A stretch of 59,319 nucleotides of DNA from Stenocarpella maydis (lineage: Eukaryota; Ascomycota; Sordariomycetes; Diaporthales; Diaporthaceae). The notes under the pieces were generated by a model. The model saw only the letters and a program-made list of their open reading frames with translations. It was not told the origin of the DNA and did not search any database. How positions within the stretch are numbered: the first letter of the stretch is position 1; every line of letters starts with the position of its first letter. The stretch lies in the NCBI GenBank assembly GCA_002270565.1, contig NQMI01000010.1:11581-70899 (forward strand). The letters run 5' to 3'. The translations under genes were made by a program, and so were the position numbers. Below, one piece after another: positions 35,239 to 46,992 of the stretch.

Positions 35239-36659
35239 ATGAAAGCCGCACTTGTGTTCTTACACTTGGCGTACGCTGCTACAGCAGCTCCCAGCAGCAA
35301 TTACCGGAGACAAGCGGCGGAAAATGGTCAAAACCTCCTAGGGGCCCGAAATTCCTCAACCGCCGGCACCAAGATCATTCTAGACAATGATTGGAGCACA
35401 GCTGGCTTTATCCCGTACCTCCTAGCTCTTGACGCTGGCTGGGAGGTGCTGGGTCTCGTTGGCGATACAGGCGACTCGTGGGCTCTTCAGTGTAGTCTTC
35501 ACGGGCTGGCGACCCTGGAAGTGGGCAATTTGTCGTCCTGCATCCCCGTGTACAAGGGTTCGGATTATCCACTGGTCAACACGCCAGAGCTGTTCCAAAC
35601 TTGGGAGAACCTTCACGGCGATTTGCCCTGGGTAAGTTTTGGAACGCAGATCGAGGAGTAAGAATCCGCGCTTACAATTCGAATAGCAAGGGGCTTTCGC
35701 TCCCGAGAACAGCACCGCTGAGGAGCTCGGTAATGATCCGACGTCTGGCGACCCGGAGAGGGTTGTAAAGGCCGCATTCGAAGAGGGCTTTCCCAACGGA
35801 ACTTTGGCTGGGAATGATGCTGCCGCTTGGATGGTCGAGCAGGTGCGCAAGTACCCAGGCGAGGTCATGATCTTCAGCGGTGGTGCTCTCACCAACATTG
35901 CGCTGGCTGTTCGTCTCGATCCTCACTTTGCGTCTCTGGCCAAAGGACTGGTGATAATGGGTGGTTACATCGACGTAACACTCCTGCAGACGTCTGGTTC
36001 TGTTTTGCAAGCAGATCTCAACTCAGATGTGAGTCTCGGAAGCATGTGATCGGAGATGGAGAAAGCTACATCGCTCCATGGCATGGTTTGCTGATCCCAA
36101 GCCGCAGATAAACCTCAAGATTGACCCGGAGGGAGCCAAGAGTGCTTTAACGGCTGACTTCCCAAGTATAAGTGAGTACTCTCTATGACTGCATCGTGTT
36201 GCGCACGTACTAAAAGCCACAAGCGATCGTCGGCAACGCTGCCAATCAGGTCATGTCGAGCCAGGACTACTTGGATGAAGTCTACGAGGTTAAGACTCCG
36301 TATACCAAACTCTTCTACGAATACTATGGAACAGAATTTCCTTTCTGGGATGAAACCGCAATGTTCTCTGTGTTGGATGAAAGAAACGTTCTTAACTCTA
36401 CAACTTGTGAGTACCAATATCTCTCTTTGGCATTTTTGTAACTTTGTGCCCACTAACAAAAAGAATAGTCTACCTTGATGTTGATGTTTCGTATGCATCT
36501 CCTTACTACGGGAATATCATCGGGTATCAGGAGGCGTTGAAGCCTCGCGCGCAGATGTTGCAGAAAGTCAACTTCATCTACAAGATTGATGGGGACAAGC
36601 TCAAGGCCACGATGAAGCATGCGTTACAGTACCCCAAGACGTGTTCAGACCTGGCTTAG
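35239..36659 (+). CDS. Secreted inosine/uridine-preferring nucleoside hydrolase
   Basis: Five exons (35239-35631, 35687-36028, 36108-36171, 36224-36406, 36469-36659) give 390 residues. All four introns are GT-AG, 52-79 bp. A signal peptide (MKAALVFLHLAYAATAAPSS) indicates secretion. The N-terminal substrate/calcium loop reads ILDNDWSTAGFIPYLLALD (from about residue 47), followed by EVLGLVGDTGDSWALQCSLHGLATL. The central segment is VMIFSGGALTNIALAV and KGLVIMGGYID. These match fungal IUNH proteins that cleave the N-glycosidic bond of nucleosides, here probably outside the cell for purine/pyrimidine scavenging. The canonical DxDxxxDD loop is only partly kept (D49 and D51 present, the next two Asp absent), so activity or specificity may differ. 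A zinc ADH gene follows 419 bp downstream on the same strand. Confidence 0.88.
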
Positions 36660-37078
36660 TTCAGTTTCATACGTATCAGTAATACCGGTGGGAATCCTTA
36701 GTCAAAACAAGAGCCAAGACAAATTATAAAAAAGGATTTGTGCGTCAAACTGAATGCCTACGTATTTGGTTACCAGTCGGAATATCCGTCGAATCAGTTG
36801 TCAGGGTATTGAAGCCGAGCCGCCCCATCTCCGCCAAGGATGATGATCCGCAGTCATGACGTGCCGACGCCAACATGGTTCCTCGCCCTCATCCGTATAC
36901 CCCGCTTAAATCCACGCGGGGGTCCCATTGAATTTTGGGGAAATCTGGGGTAGTGCAAAAAGAGTGTTCTCCTCTTCTTCCTAAATGTACTGCAGATAGG
37001 ACCCGGCTTTCGTTATCAACCACTACCAATAGTCACCAAACTCAATTCCTCAATTTCCAACCACATAGAGAATCCAAC
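36660..37078. promoter_or_regulatory. Spacer with the ADH promoter
   Basis: This 419-bp spacer includes the nucleoside hydrolase 3' end and the ADH promoter and leader. The leader just before the ATG is rich in CAA/ACC (for example CCACTACCAATAGTCACC), typical of fungal 5' UTRs. No clear TATA box was seen. Confidence 0.4.
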
Positions 37079-38547
37079 ATGAGTGTCATACTGCCTAACA
37101 AGTATAAAGCTGCCATATACGATGAGCCAGGCAAGATATCGACCAAAGTGGTCGAGTTGGACCTGCCGGAACCCGCTGCGGGTGATGTGTTGATCAAGCT
37201 GTCAGCAAACATCATACTGGTGCTACCTGTAAAAATACCGCAAAGCCTAACACGATCTCTAGGACACACTCAGGAGTATGTCACAGTGATCTCGGGATCA
37301 TGCTGAATGGGTGGACGCATCTACCGTTCCCCACTGAAGCCGGCCAGGTTCGTTGGGAATGCCAATGTGGACGTACGATGGGGACATGGCTAATGACACC
37401 CCTTCAGGTCGGTGGCCACGAGGGTGTTGGGGTCATCGCCAAAATGGGTCCCGCAACAGAGAACTCTGAAGTTAAGGTTGGTGACAGGGTTGGTATCAAG
37501 TGGCTTAGCGACATCTGTGGAAGCTGCGGTGAGCTTTTCTTGACCTCCCTTTCATCACCCTTGTGATTCTTTTGCTGACATGCAACCACAGCACCTTGCT
37601 TGGCTGGGTACGATGCTGCATGCTTCAAGCAAAAGATCTCAGGATACTATACACCGGGTACATTTCAACAATATGTGACGAGCTCTGCTACTTATGTTAC
37701 CCCTATACCGGAGGGTCTCCCATCTGATGCTGCTGCACCAATGTGAGTCTTCAACTACTTGCTACATCCCGAGTCCACAATGCTACTAACATTGGCCCCA
37801 GACTGTGTGCTGGTGTCACGGCCTACAGCGCCCTCCGCAGGTCAAACACGCAGAGCGGAGAATGGGTCGTCTTACTCGGCGCGGGAGGTGGTAGGTTGTC
37901 CCGGTGTGCTCAAATGCAGTCGCCCAGGTTGTCTAACCTTTCGCAAGGCCTTGGCCACCTTGCAGTCCAGATCGCTTCGCGTAGCATGGGTCTCAGGGTG
38001 ATCGGGATAGATCATGGAAGCAAGAAAGACATCACCATCGAGTCTGGGGCCGAGCACTTCATCGACTTTACGGCTAGCAAGGACGTGGCAAAAGAGGTAA
38101 TGGACCTGACAGGGGGGCTAGGGGCTCACGCGGTAATTGTGCTTACAGCTGCAAATTCTGCCTATACAATGCGAGTACCATCCCCTCGTGCTCGTGGGGC
38201 CAATCTATGCCAACTTGTTATCCTATGGGAAAATGCTGACGCCCAATAAACTTCTCAGGGGCATGGATCTCCTCCGCTTCGGAGGCACTCTTGTCTGCAT
38301 CGGAGTCCCGGAAGGAGACCTCAAGGCTATCAGCACAGCTTACCCACAGGTTCTGATTGCAAAGGCGCAGAAGATCGTTGGTGTTGCAGTCGGCAATCGG
38401 AAGGAAGCCATCGAGACCCTTGATCTTGCCGCAAGGGGGATCATCAAGGCCCATTTCCGAACCGAGAAGATAGAGAAGCTCACTGATATCTTCGAACAGA
38501 TGCACAAAGGCGAACTCAACGGACGTGTAGTCCTGGACCTTCAATAA
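37079..38547 (+). CDS. Zinc-dependent alcohol dehydrogenase (ADH1-type MDR)
   Basis: Seven exons (37079-37200, 37263-37347, 37408-37528, 37592-37742, 37802-37890, 37948-38170, 38259-38547) give 359 residues from MSVILPNKYK. Catalytic zinc site: C47 in THSGVCHSD and H73/E74 in GGHEGVG, with a later Cys in APILCAGVTAY. Structural zinc site: C106, C109, C112 and C120 in ICGSCAPCLAGYDAAC. The nucleotide-binding loop is GAGGGLGHLAVQIA, and an acidic residue after the second strand (VIGID) suggests NAD(H). The enzyme interconverts alcohols and aldehydes/ketones in the cytosol. Introns 1-5 are GT-AG; intron 6 (38171-38258) fits only as a GC-AG intron with donor GCGAGT. The substrate is not predictable. 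Confidence 0.92.
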
Positions 38548-39194
38548 CCAGCCACTCATTTGCTTGTGCCCGGCAGGAATACACGGAAGAGTTCATGGTC
38601 TTTATAGTCCTGGCGACCAGATCCAAGCTCAATTCCGTGTTGAGAGGATTTGGCGCATTCGCATTCTTTTTAAGTCAACGTTTTCTCATTGGAGTGCCTT
38701 TGGCTACAAGGTGGGGGAGGGGGCCATAGTAATCTGTGCTGAGTAGCACGATGGAAGATAGCACCTGTACACACAATTGCATATACAACCCCAAAAATAT
38801 CGAATGTGATTGAACTGCTATAATTCTCAACGGGTCTTTTCCTCGTATGTTCCTGAAACCATTGGAATGATCATGCCATCGGGGCCAACATGTAAGCCTG
38901 GAGCCCTCCCTAATACTAACCTTAGAAGTGTGACCGATTCGGGACATCCTGGGCACTAATGCACCCCTGGAGCTGGTGCCTTCGAAGGATCCATGGGTGA
39001 CTCACCATTATCTTATCTCTTTTGCATTTCACTTCAGATAGATCATACGCACCAATTATTCATTGGTCGGTATTCCATTAGCGCCAAGAATCGGGCAAGG
39101 TCTCCTCGAATATTAATACGGTATTAAAGAGGCAAACAACGTTGCGTGGTCCAACCGGGCACACTGTCCTCATTGCCTGCACTGCCTGCAAGAG
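38548..39194. other. Intergenic region between ADH and acetyltransferase
   Basis: This 647-bp spacer has only short frames and nothing recognisable. It should carry the ADH 3' UTR and the acetyltransferase promoter. Confidence 0.5.
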
Positions 39195-39985
39195 ATGGTG
39201 CTCCAAATATCACCCGCCGAAGGGGCCGATATGTACCGATCCGCAGTGATCGAGCATGAAGCATACAAGCCCCTAGAAACGGACCGGACCCTGTTTCCCG
39301 GGCCGTTCCCTCCCGATGTCCTGGAACACCGGGCCAACGAGCTGAAGGCACAGCCGAACGAGCCCAGCACGTTTTGTTACGAGGTCATAGACACGGAGCT
39401 GGAGGGCGAGCAGATGATATCCTTCGCGAAATGGTAAGTAGGATCTGTTTGCGCGTGGCGGAGAAAATACCAAGGTTTGATGCCGTTGTTCAGGGTCGTC
39501 TACGACGGAACCAACCCACCCAAGCCCAGGCCACAAAGGCAGTGGCCCCCGGGAATCAATGGTGAAGCATGTGATTTGCTTTTTGGTGGTCTGGCCAAGC
39601 TTAAGGAGTGGGTTATGGGAGAGAGGAAACATTTGTGTGAGTACCATGTCCGCAGCATGGCTAGCCTCACGTTGGAGCTCGTCATTGCAACAGAACTCCC
39701 CGGGGAAGGACATGTCATTGACCTGACTTGCTGAGAGACTTGCACCTACTGCATACCGACCCCAAGCACCAAGGGGGTGGAGCAGGGGGTATTCTGACCT
39801 CGAGGGCCATCGAAGAGGCAGCTCAGAGGGGACTCCCAGCGTACCTCGAGTCTTCTGAGGCGGCACGCCAATTGTATCTGAAGCATGGATTCAAGGATTT
39901 GGAGGAGCTGGCCACGGACTTTAGCAAATGGGGGTTGGAGAATCCCCACAGGGTATGGGCTATGATACACGAAGGTGGAGGTTAG
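39195..39985 (+). CDS. GNAT-family N-acetyltransferase
   Basis: Exons 39195-39433, 39494-39636 and 39738-39985 give 209 residues from MVLQISPAEGADMYRSAVIEHEAY. Introns are GT-AG, 60 and 101 bp; intron 2 carries a CTGAC branch site. The acetyl-CoA-binding motif A is visible as YLHLLHTDPKHQGGGAGGIL (QxxGxG), followed by the motif B region AAQRGLPAYLESSEAARQLYLKHGF. This matches the fungal group of small cytosolic GNAT proteins that acetylate small amines or unknown substrates. The exon 3 start (39738) was chosen because it restores the YLxLL strand; starting two bases earlier would give a stop. The substrate is unknown. Confidence 0.85.
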
Positions 39986-41777
39986 ATTAGCCCGTATGCA
40001 TATCTCGTTCGCTGGCTCGAAAGCATCATAGTGGGCAAGGCTCAATCCACGTCACTTCCCCGCTCGTACTAGGTATAGAGCTGCAGATTCGTGGTATGCA
40101 AGAAGGCATTTCGTGGTCGGGCGGTCCTCAGGAAACATCAAGCTACAGATTCATTTGCATAGAGGGAACTACTAGAAGAGATTATCTGTCTGACCTAAAG
40201 AAACGGCACCAACTGTCGCCCAGGGTGCTTCTCGCCGTGACGCATGGTGACCAAGCGTTTCTGCAGCTCCCCGACGGCCAGTCACAGCACGCGCTGCCAC
40301 GTGAAAGGAAAAAGACGATGTCCCGCTCGAGCTCCCGCTGGAACACGCTACAGACGCATGTTTGAGGCCTCATAACTTTATTATATACTCGATAGGGTAC
40401 ATATGTAGCGTACGGCTCTCCTTGTGCGTGGCATCAATTAATGCGCGAAGAATGCCGGGAGGGGACTGGACAAGATCCTTCTGAGCCATGGACAAACTGC
40501 CTTTGCATCTTGGCGACGGGTCAGTTGGGATCGCTGGGCGCGATTTCGGCGAAGTGGCCCTTTCCACATTCCCGTTCTAGGCAATCCCATACCATTGGAG
40601 TTGACTCTGAGCATCCCCGTGTCCTGCTGCTTGTCTTTCATAATCAAATGCGATGATGCATGGGGTTGTTACTTTGCGATTAAGTGGGTCTTGGCCTTTT
40701 ATCTTGTATGGCGGGGCCCGAGGGTCGCACGCACCTGCGTGGTAGACCTCAAAGGGGCTGACATAAGAGGATTTCAAGAAATCTGGACCATCCACCCCGC
40801 TATAATTCGGTGTGATGGAGGTCCAGGCCCATCAGCGGGCAGGAAATTGTGCCACCCTAATTCAATTTCCTGTATGACGTGCCCGAGCAAGACAACACAG
40901 AATTACATCAACCGATATGGACCCCAACAGGAGAAGGCGTGGCTATATGGACGAGACTGAATGAGATCGTGTAACGTAGGCGCATCCACAAAGACTGCCT
41001 CGTGTGATGCCTTGCTGTTCTTGTCGCATTGACACGGCTGCTCTTTTGATGTTGGGCGTATAAGTGCGCGAGCCCGGTATGATCCGGTTCCCTCCTAGGG
41101 CGAACTAGGAGGGAGGTGGGTGGGAGGACCATGGCTCGAAGGCTTTATCGGAGGCATTGAGCAGTGGTTGGGGAGGGGGGGGGGGGGGGATTAGAGTGTA
41201 CTTCTGATGGAGGTGACTGACATGAAGGACTCGGCTCAGGCGGCGACTGTGATGTCCACTGTGACGGTGAGACTTGCATAGCTGCTGGACTGGAAGCAGG
41301 CAACAAAAAGCGTCCTCCATCAATACCCAAGCCCGAGGGGGGTATCTCAAGGAAGACCGGGGTGGAAGGGGTGCGTGAGGTGCATAGGGTGAGGTGGAAG
41401 CTGACAGGGGACCGATGGCATGTTGGGTGCTGATTGGCCACATCAAGGCAAGTCCTCCCACCTCGAGTCTGCCCCGTATAAAAGCCCTGTGCCCCCTCCA
41501 TTCCCTGCCCCATATTCTTTCCTCTTTCTTCAGCAAAATCCGAGGCCATCACAATCTTGCCATAAACCACATTGAAACTTCTCGTGGTGTCAGTGTCCAT
41601 CTGACAAAACCTTCTCAAGGACACTTGGCCTTGTTTTGGACACCCCCCACACCTTACGCCTTGGTCCTTGCCACCTACCATTCATATCACTCCCTTAAAC
41701 GTGTAGTACACAGTGGCGAAGTGCCTCAACATCTCCAAGGAGAATTGTCACAACACCAAGCCACTCGGAAACCAACA
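39986..41777. other. Intergenic region with promoter of the 200-residue protein
   Basis: These 1.8 kb have short frames only. They hold a G-run at about 41175-41189 and a TATA box at 41477-41483 (TATAAAA) followed by a pyrimidine-rich leader, which suits the gene starting at 41778. The minus frame at 41145-41681 and the N-terminal extension of the plus frame overlap this promoter and leader and are not credited. Confidence 0.45.
41477..41483 (+). promoter_or_regulatory. TATA box of the 200-residue protein gene
   Basis: TATAAAA lies about 300 bp upstream of the chosen ATG, followed by a pyrimidine-rich leader (CTCTTTCTTCAG). The position implies a leader of about 270 bp. Confidence 0.5.
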
Positions 41778-42502
41778 ATGGCAAGGTCAAACCATAGCTC
41801 TTCTTCTTCCTCCTATCCGTATGAGTCTTACCAGCGTCCACAAGGACGTCGCTCGTCAGCAAGGAGCTCGTCTTCGGACCATCACCCACTCCGGACAGCA
41901 GTCCTTCATGATGATGGTATAAGGAGACGATTTGAAGACGTCACTGGCGTCGTGCTTGCAACCGAGTACTACTGGTCACCAGAGCCTTGGCCACAGCCAC
42001 GAGGCCGGACAACAAAGCCGTACAATGCGAGTATGGCGAGCAATTCCATACTAGAGACAGGAAGCGCAGCAAGTCCTGACCGCAGGGTCTCACCTGCAAG
42101 CGAGAGTCGCAAGCTCGTTCGTCGGGGAGACCTCAAGGAGGGAGAATACAGGCTGTCGACGCCCCCACAAACGCCTCGCCCGGGCCGACTTGGCACCCCA
42201 GACCTAGAACTGACGCGGAGCTGCGACAAATTCTGTGACTGCTGCTCAGACGAGCACAAATACCTGGAGGATAGGTCAAAGATGGATTCTCAAGGTGGGT
42301 TCACACACTCTCTTCCTCTTGGCTGGAGCGCAGTTCAAGGCGGCTGGTTCAAATGTTGTCGCCTGTCGTGAGAAGTGGGTATGAGGCATGACTAAGCCAT
42401 GCTGACCAATTATAAGTCGAAGCTGCCTTGGCCCATATCCGCGTTGGGTCTTCAGGCAGAAGGCTGTTGACTTCTGGGAATGACGTTCGCCGGACGAGGT
42501 GA
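41778..42502 (+). CDS. Unrecognised serine-rich protein with a CDKFCDCC motif
   Basis: Two exons, 41778-42294 and 42417-42502, give 200 residues. The 122-bp GT-AG intron has a CTGAC branch 8 bases before the acceptor, and splicing replaces a non-conserved read-through tail with a charged C-terminus. I do not recognise the family. Visible features are a serine-rich N-terminus (residues 5-35), a segment RRRFEDVTGVVLATEYYWSPEPWPQP (49-74), three closely spaced TP sites at T128, T132 and T140, and a cysteine cluster C149/C153/C155/C156. The end is SQVEAALAHIRVGSSGRRLL, probably helical and basic. There is no signal peptide or membrane segment, so it is likely intracellular. The Cys cluster could bind a metal, but four Cys in eight residues is not a standard finger. 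An unspliced 198-codon version from the same ATG is the alternative. Confidence 0.65.
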
Positions 42503-43939
42503 AAATGAACCGGGAGTGAGTAGTGGATGCTGGCTGCGAAAGGGAGTCAACGGAAAGGAAGGGATTGTGCGTTTTGGTCTGTGATATCAGCTGGCGTCAG
42601 GCGTTCTGCCTTTATTGCGGGCCCGCGGCTTTCTGGTGAGCTTGTCTTGTTTGCTTGTGGTGCTGTTGGTGGGGCTGTTGAGCATCGTACCAACGTGGCT
42701 TTTGTGTGCACAGAGATGCGGATATGTAGTTTGAACATGATAGTATGCCGTTCGGCCCTTGTGGACACGGCATGGCAACAGCTGCGTTTGCGGATGTTGG
42801 CCCTGTGTCTTCGCCGGCACAAGGGTCCACTCAGCACAGCGGGTAGCCGGCTAGTCCGTACGACTCTCTAGGACACGAGAATCGACGATGATGAGTCCTC
42901 CGAGCACAGCCGTTGTAGTTAGTTAGCATGGGCACAGGCAGGCTGCAGATGTGGCCGGTGGTGCTTGGAGGCGATGGGCAGGACAGCCAAGGACGGCTGG
43001 AGAGGACGGACCGACGTTGGACTGCGCAGGCAGCAGGCAACCCGGTTCACCCCTACAGCTGCTCGAGCCACCCTCTGCTGTTTAGTCAGCGAGTTGTTCA
43101 GGCGCGGTAATATACAACAGAACCCGTATGATACGTATGATACATGTGATATGGTCTACTGCTCAAACCCAACGTCATGTCATGTCTTCCACAATCACGC
43201 TCTGCCACTGCCCGCATTCCTTATTGCTCCATGGCTTCCTGTAACCTTAGCCAAGAAACTAGGGGCCGTGCCGCCCTCCCCACGTGGTGCCCACGAGAAG
43301 ATATGCCGACGGAGCACTCAACGTCCCTTATTATCGGTCGTGATGACAATCATGAGCTCGTGTACCCTCGCTGAGCCCTTGTGTGCATGGACACCAACCA
43401 ACCTCGGTGATACCTTCCGCCTCCGCCTGCGCCGGACTGGCCATGCAACGCCCGACTCATCAGTCCTTGCAGCCATCGGCCTCTGCGTGCGTCCCTGAAT
43501 GCCTCATGCTCGGGAGAATGCGGACCAAAGACGGCTCGCGAAATGCCGATCTGACAAGAGATCCGACCCTCGGTGTCCACAGACCGAAGTGCAATGCCGG
43601 GTCGTCCATCTGCCTTGCAGCTCACCGCTCCAGGCCAGCTGGCAGCCGCATCAATATGAGGCTTTCGATTCATGAAGAGATTGTGGAACCGCTGGCTTAA
43701 AGCAGAAGTGTTTGCACCCTCACATGAATGTTAACTGTTGAGGGGTCGAAGACAGAAACTGATGGTGAAGAAGACGCAGCAGCAGCAGCAGCAGCCGAAG
43801 GTGAGACTTGAACGATGCCATCGCACTGTCTGTTATATAAGAGGACAGAGCCGCCAACGGCATGGACGTCCTTAGACCAACAGTTTATGAATGTCATCGC
43901 CATCTTTTCATTTTGAACTAGATTCAGTCGATACTCACA
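42503..43939. other. Intergenic region with promoter of the subtilisin gene
   Basis: 1.4 kb with only short overlapping frames. A CAG run lies at about 43776-43795 and a TATA box (TATATAA) at 43834-43840, about 100 bp before the protease ATG. Confidence 0.5.
43834..43840 (+). promoter_or_regulatory. TATA box of the subtilisin gene
   Basis: TATATAA lies 100 bp upstream of the protease start codon, a good distance for a fungal core promoter. It suggests inducible expression. Confidence 0.6.
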
Positions 43940-46696
43940 ATGCATTTGACCAGCAGCCTGGCCGCTCTGTTTGGCAGCGCCCTCGCTGTTGCTGCCATGA
44001 ACCGCAATCCGACTCTCCCCCATAATTCTACCATAATTCCTGGTGCCTATCTTGTTGAGTTTGTGGGCGGCCATGACCACGCATCCTTCTACGGCGGCCT
44101 TACCGCTGGTGGTTTTGACGTCTCCTCGAGGATGAACATGTCTTACAAGCTGTTCAACGGCTCCTCCTTCTCCATCACGAACCTCACCGGACATACCGGA
44201 ATCGCCACCAAGATTTCTGTCTTGCCGTCTGTCAAAAATATCTGGCCCATGCGCCTGTATCCCCCACCCAAATCCCATAAAATGCACACTGGCCCCTTTC
44301 TGAACCCCACAGGTCCCGGGTTTGTTTCGGCGCAGGGTGGTGCTGCCACGCCGGGTAACCAATCTTACTCAACCCATCTGATGACGCAGGTCGACCGCCT
44401 GCATGCTGCAGGGTACACCGGGGAAGGAGCTCGCATAGCAATCGTCGATACCGGAGTCGACTACAATCATCCTGCCTTGGGAGGCTGCTTCGGCGAAGGA
44501 TGTCTGATTGCTGGCGGCTACGACCTCGCCGGCCATGGCTACAATGGATCCGGTGCCCCGGTGCCTGGTCCAGACCCATACGAAAATTGCGATGGCCACG
44601 GCACGCACGTGGCTGGGATCATTGGCGCTAGACCCAACGAACTGGGGTTCACTGGCGCAGCACCTGGTGCTTCCCTTTGGATGTACAAGGTCTTCAGCTG
44701 CGAAGGAGATGGGTTTGGTGCAAGCGACGACATCCTGATCTCTGCATTCAACATGGCGTTTGAGGATGGTGCCGATATTATCACCGCCTCGATAGGCGGG
44801 CCGGGAGGGTGGAGTGACGCACCTTGGTCTTCAGTTGTTGGACGCATCGTGGCAAACGGCGTCCCTTGCACCCTTGCGGCTGGGAATGGTGGCTCTGAGG
44901 GGATGTGGGCGGCCAGCACAGCCGCCGACGGCAGGGGTGTGACTGCTGTTTCGTCCTTCGATAACGTGAGGACGCCCTACCTCTTTTACAAGGGCAGCTA
45001 CTCAGCCAAGTCACCGTCTTCTGGTGCACCCTGCGCCCCCAATATTTCCAAAGACTTTGGGTGGTTGCCCAGCTACGAGCCTCTTGGTAACCTCACACTA
45101 CCCCTCTGGGCCACCAGCAATGACAGGAGCGTGGAAGACGACGCATGCTCGAGCCTTCCGGCGGATACTCCGGATCTATCAAACTATATTGTCTTGTTGA
45201 AGATATCCAAAGCATGTGACATCTCGGACCAATTAGGCAACATATCGGCCTTCAATGCCCAATACGCCCTCTTCTATGGCAATACTGGTGACGAGTAAGC
45301 CTCCCTTGCCTTTACTTCAGCGCGCTTGCTGATATGTGAAAGCCTCTTTGTGTTTTCCGACTCCTACATCCCTTCCTTCATGCTCGGAGTAGGTGCGGTC
45401 TCTCCTGAGCAAGGCTCAGAGTGGGTGGACCTACTGAACAAGGGTCTTGATGTGCACCTCACCGTAACCGACCCCCCAAATGCGGGATTTATATACGCTG
45501 ATTACCCAAACGATCTTACGGGAGGATTTGCGAGCTCTTATACAAGCTGGGGTCCAACGTTCTCGTTGGATGTCTACCCTTCCGTAGGAGCTCCTGGGGG
45601 CGACATACTCTCCACTTACCTTCTGAATGAAGGTGGTTACAAAGTCGCATCCGGCACCTCGATGGCCACGCCATTTATGGCCGCGGTTTATGCCCTTGTT
45701 GGCCAAGCACGAGGCACTTTCGACCCCGAAGAGTTGGCAACATATATTTCCAGCACGTCCCGCGCCCAACTGTGGAACGATGACACTGGGACGCTCTGCG
45801 GTCTTGCCCCAGTTTCTCAGCAGGGCGCAGGACTGGTACAAGCATATGATGCGGCCTTTGTAACGACGCACCTCAGCACCTCGGGCATTTCCTTCAATGA
45901 TACGAATCACTCTCAGAGCGCGACTTTCATCATTCGGAACATGGGACGTGAAAATGTGACGTATGAGATCGGTAACAACCCAGCATACAGCATGTATTCG
46001 CTGTCTGCGGAATCATACTACCCACTCCCATTCCCAAATCCCATCATTGGCGCGACAGCGGATCTGGAGTTCTCCAAAACCTCCGTGACACTACCACCGG
46101 ACGGGCGCGCCAACATCACAGTGGAGCCCAATCTTGAAGGAAGCCGCGACATAATTGGGATATTGCTGCCGGTATACTCAGGGTACATAAAAATCAACGG
46201 GTCAAACGGCGAGAACCTTGCCATACCTTACCTCGGTGTACATGGAAGTATGTACACTACCGAGGTCATGACATCCGTGGAAGGGTATGACTTTGGCGAG
46301 GGCAACCGCACCTTCATTGTACCGCATCCGACCCGGAATCCCATCTCTCCGACCGACGACGCGGCCTCCTTGTACCCTTCGGCAGATTTATATCTCAATT
46401 TCGGGACACGGATCCTCCGCGCCGACATCGTACCCATGTCATCCAACTACACCGGCCCGACTAAGAAAGTCCTGGGCCTGAAGATTGCAGGCAGCGTCGC
46501 CGGGTACCCAATGGAGTATCTTTCGCGCTATTATGTCTACATCGCTTTCTCGGGGCTGTTGGACGATGGGTCCTACGTGCCCGAGGGCGACTACAAGCTT
46601 GTCACCAGGGCGCTGAAGATTTTTGGTGACCCCGAGGATCCTGATGATTACGAAACTCTTAGCCAGCCCCCATTCACATTGTTGTACCAGACTTGA
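43940..46696 (+). CDS. Secreted subtilisin-like serine protease (S8, minor extracellular protease type)
   Basis: Two exons, 43940-45294 and 45343-46696, with a 48-bp GT-AG intron, give 902 residues. A signal peptide (MHLTSSLAALFGSALAVAAM) precedes a propeptide. The catalytic domain has D170 (IVDTGVDYNHP), H223 (GHGTHVAGI), oxyanion N316 (AAGNGG) and S558 (SGTSMATP). The long gap before the serine fits an inserted PA-type domain. The region after about 600 is beta-rich and resembles the Fn3-like domains of C5a-peptidase/Vpr-type subtilases. Many N-glycosylation sequons (for example NGS, NLT, NIT) support secretion. Such enzymes degrade extracellular protein; in plant- or insect-associated fungi they are often virulence-associated, which the sequence alone does not show here. 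All active residues are intact. Confidence 0.94.
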
Positions 46697-46992
46697 TGGC
46701 GCAAGACAGCGAGTATGGGATACTGGCGATAACGCATCTGAGCTGGGAGGGTAGTGTTTCCGTGGCGCTCGTGCGCGTGTTTGGTCAAGTCATGCGGCCC
46801 GCAGGCCTTTCCCTGCTAGTCACACCCTTAGTTAGCGAACATCGCTGAAGGCTGCCTAGTTTGTGGGCCCTTGGGCCCGTCGGCTCGGTGCGCCGTTGAG
46901 CATAATAATTAAATGACAAATGCTCTTCTACACCATTCTCGCCGTCCTCTCCCGTGACGCTCATCGCCGAAGTAGCAAGCAAGGCTAAAAGA

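Noticed and set aside
41145..41681. 178-codon minus frame
   Set aside because: It overlaps the TATA box and leader of the plus-strand gene and is low-complexity, proline/serine-rich.
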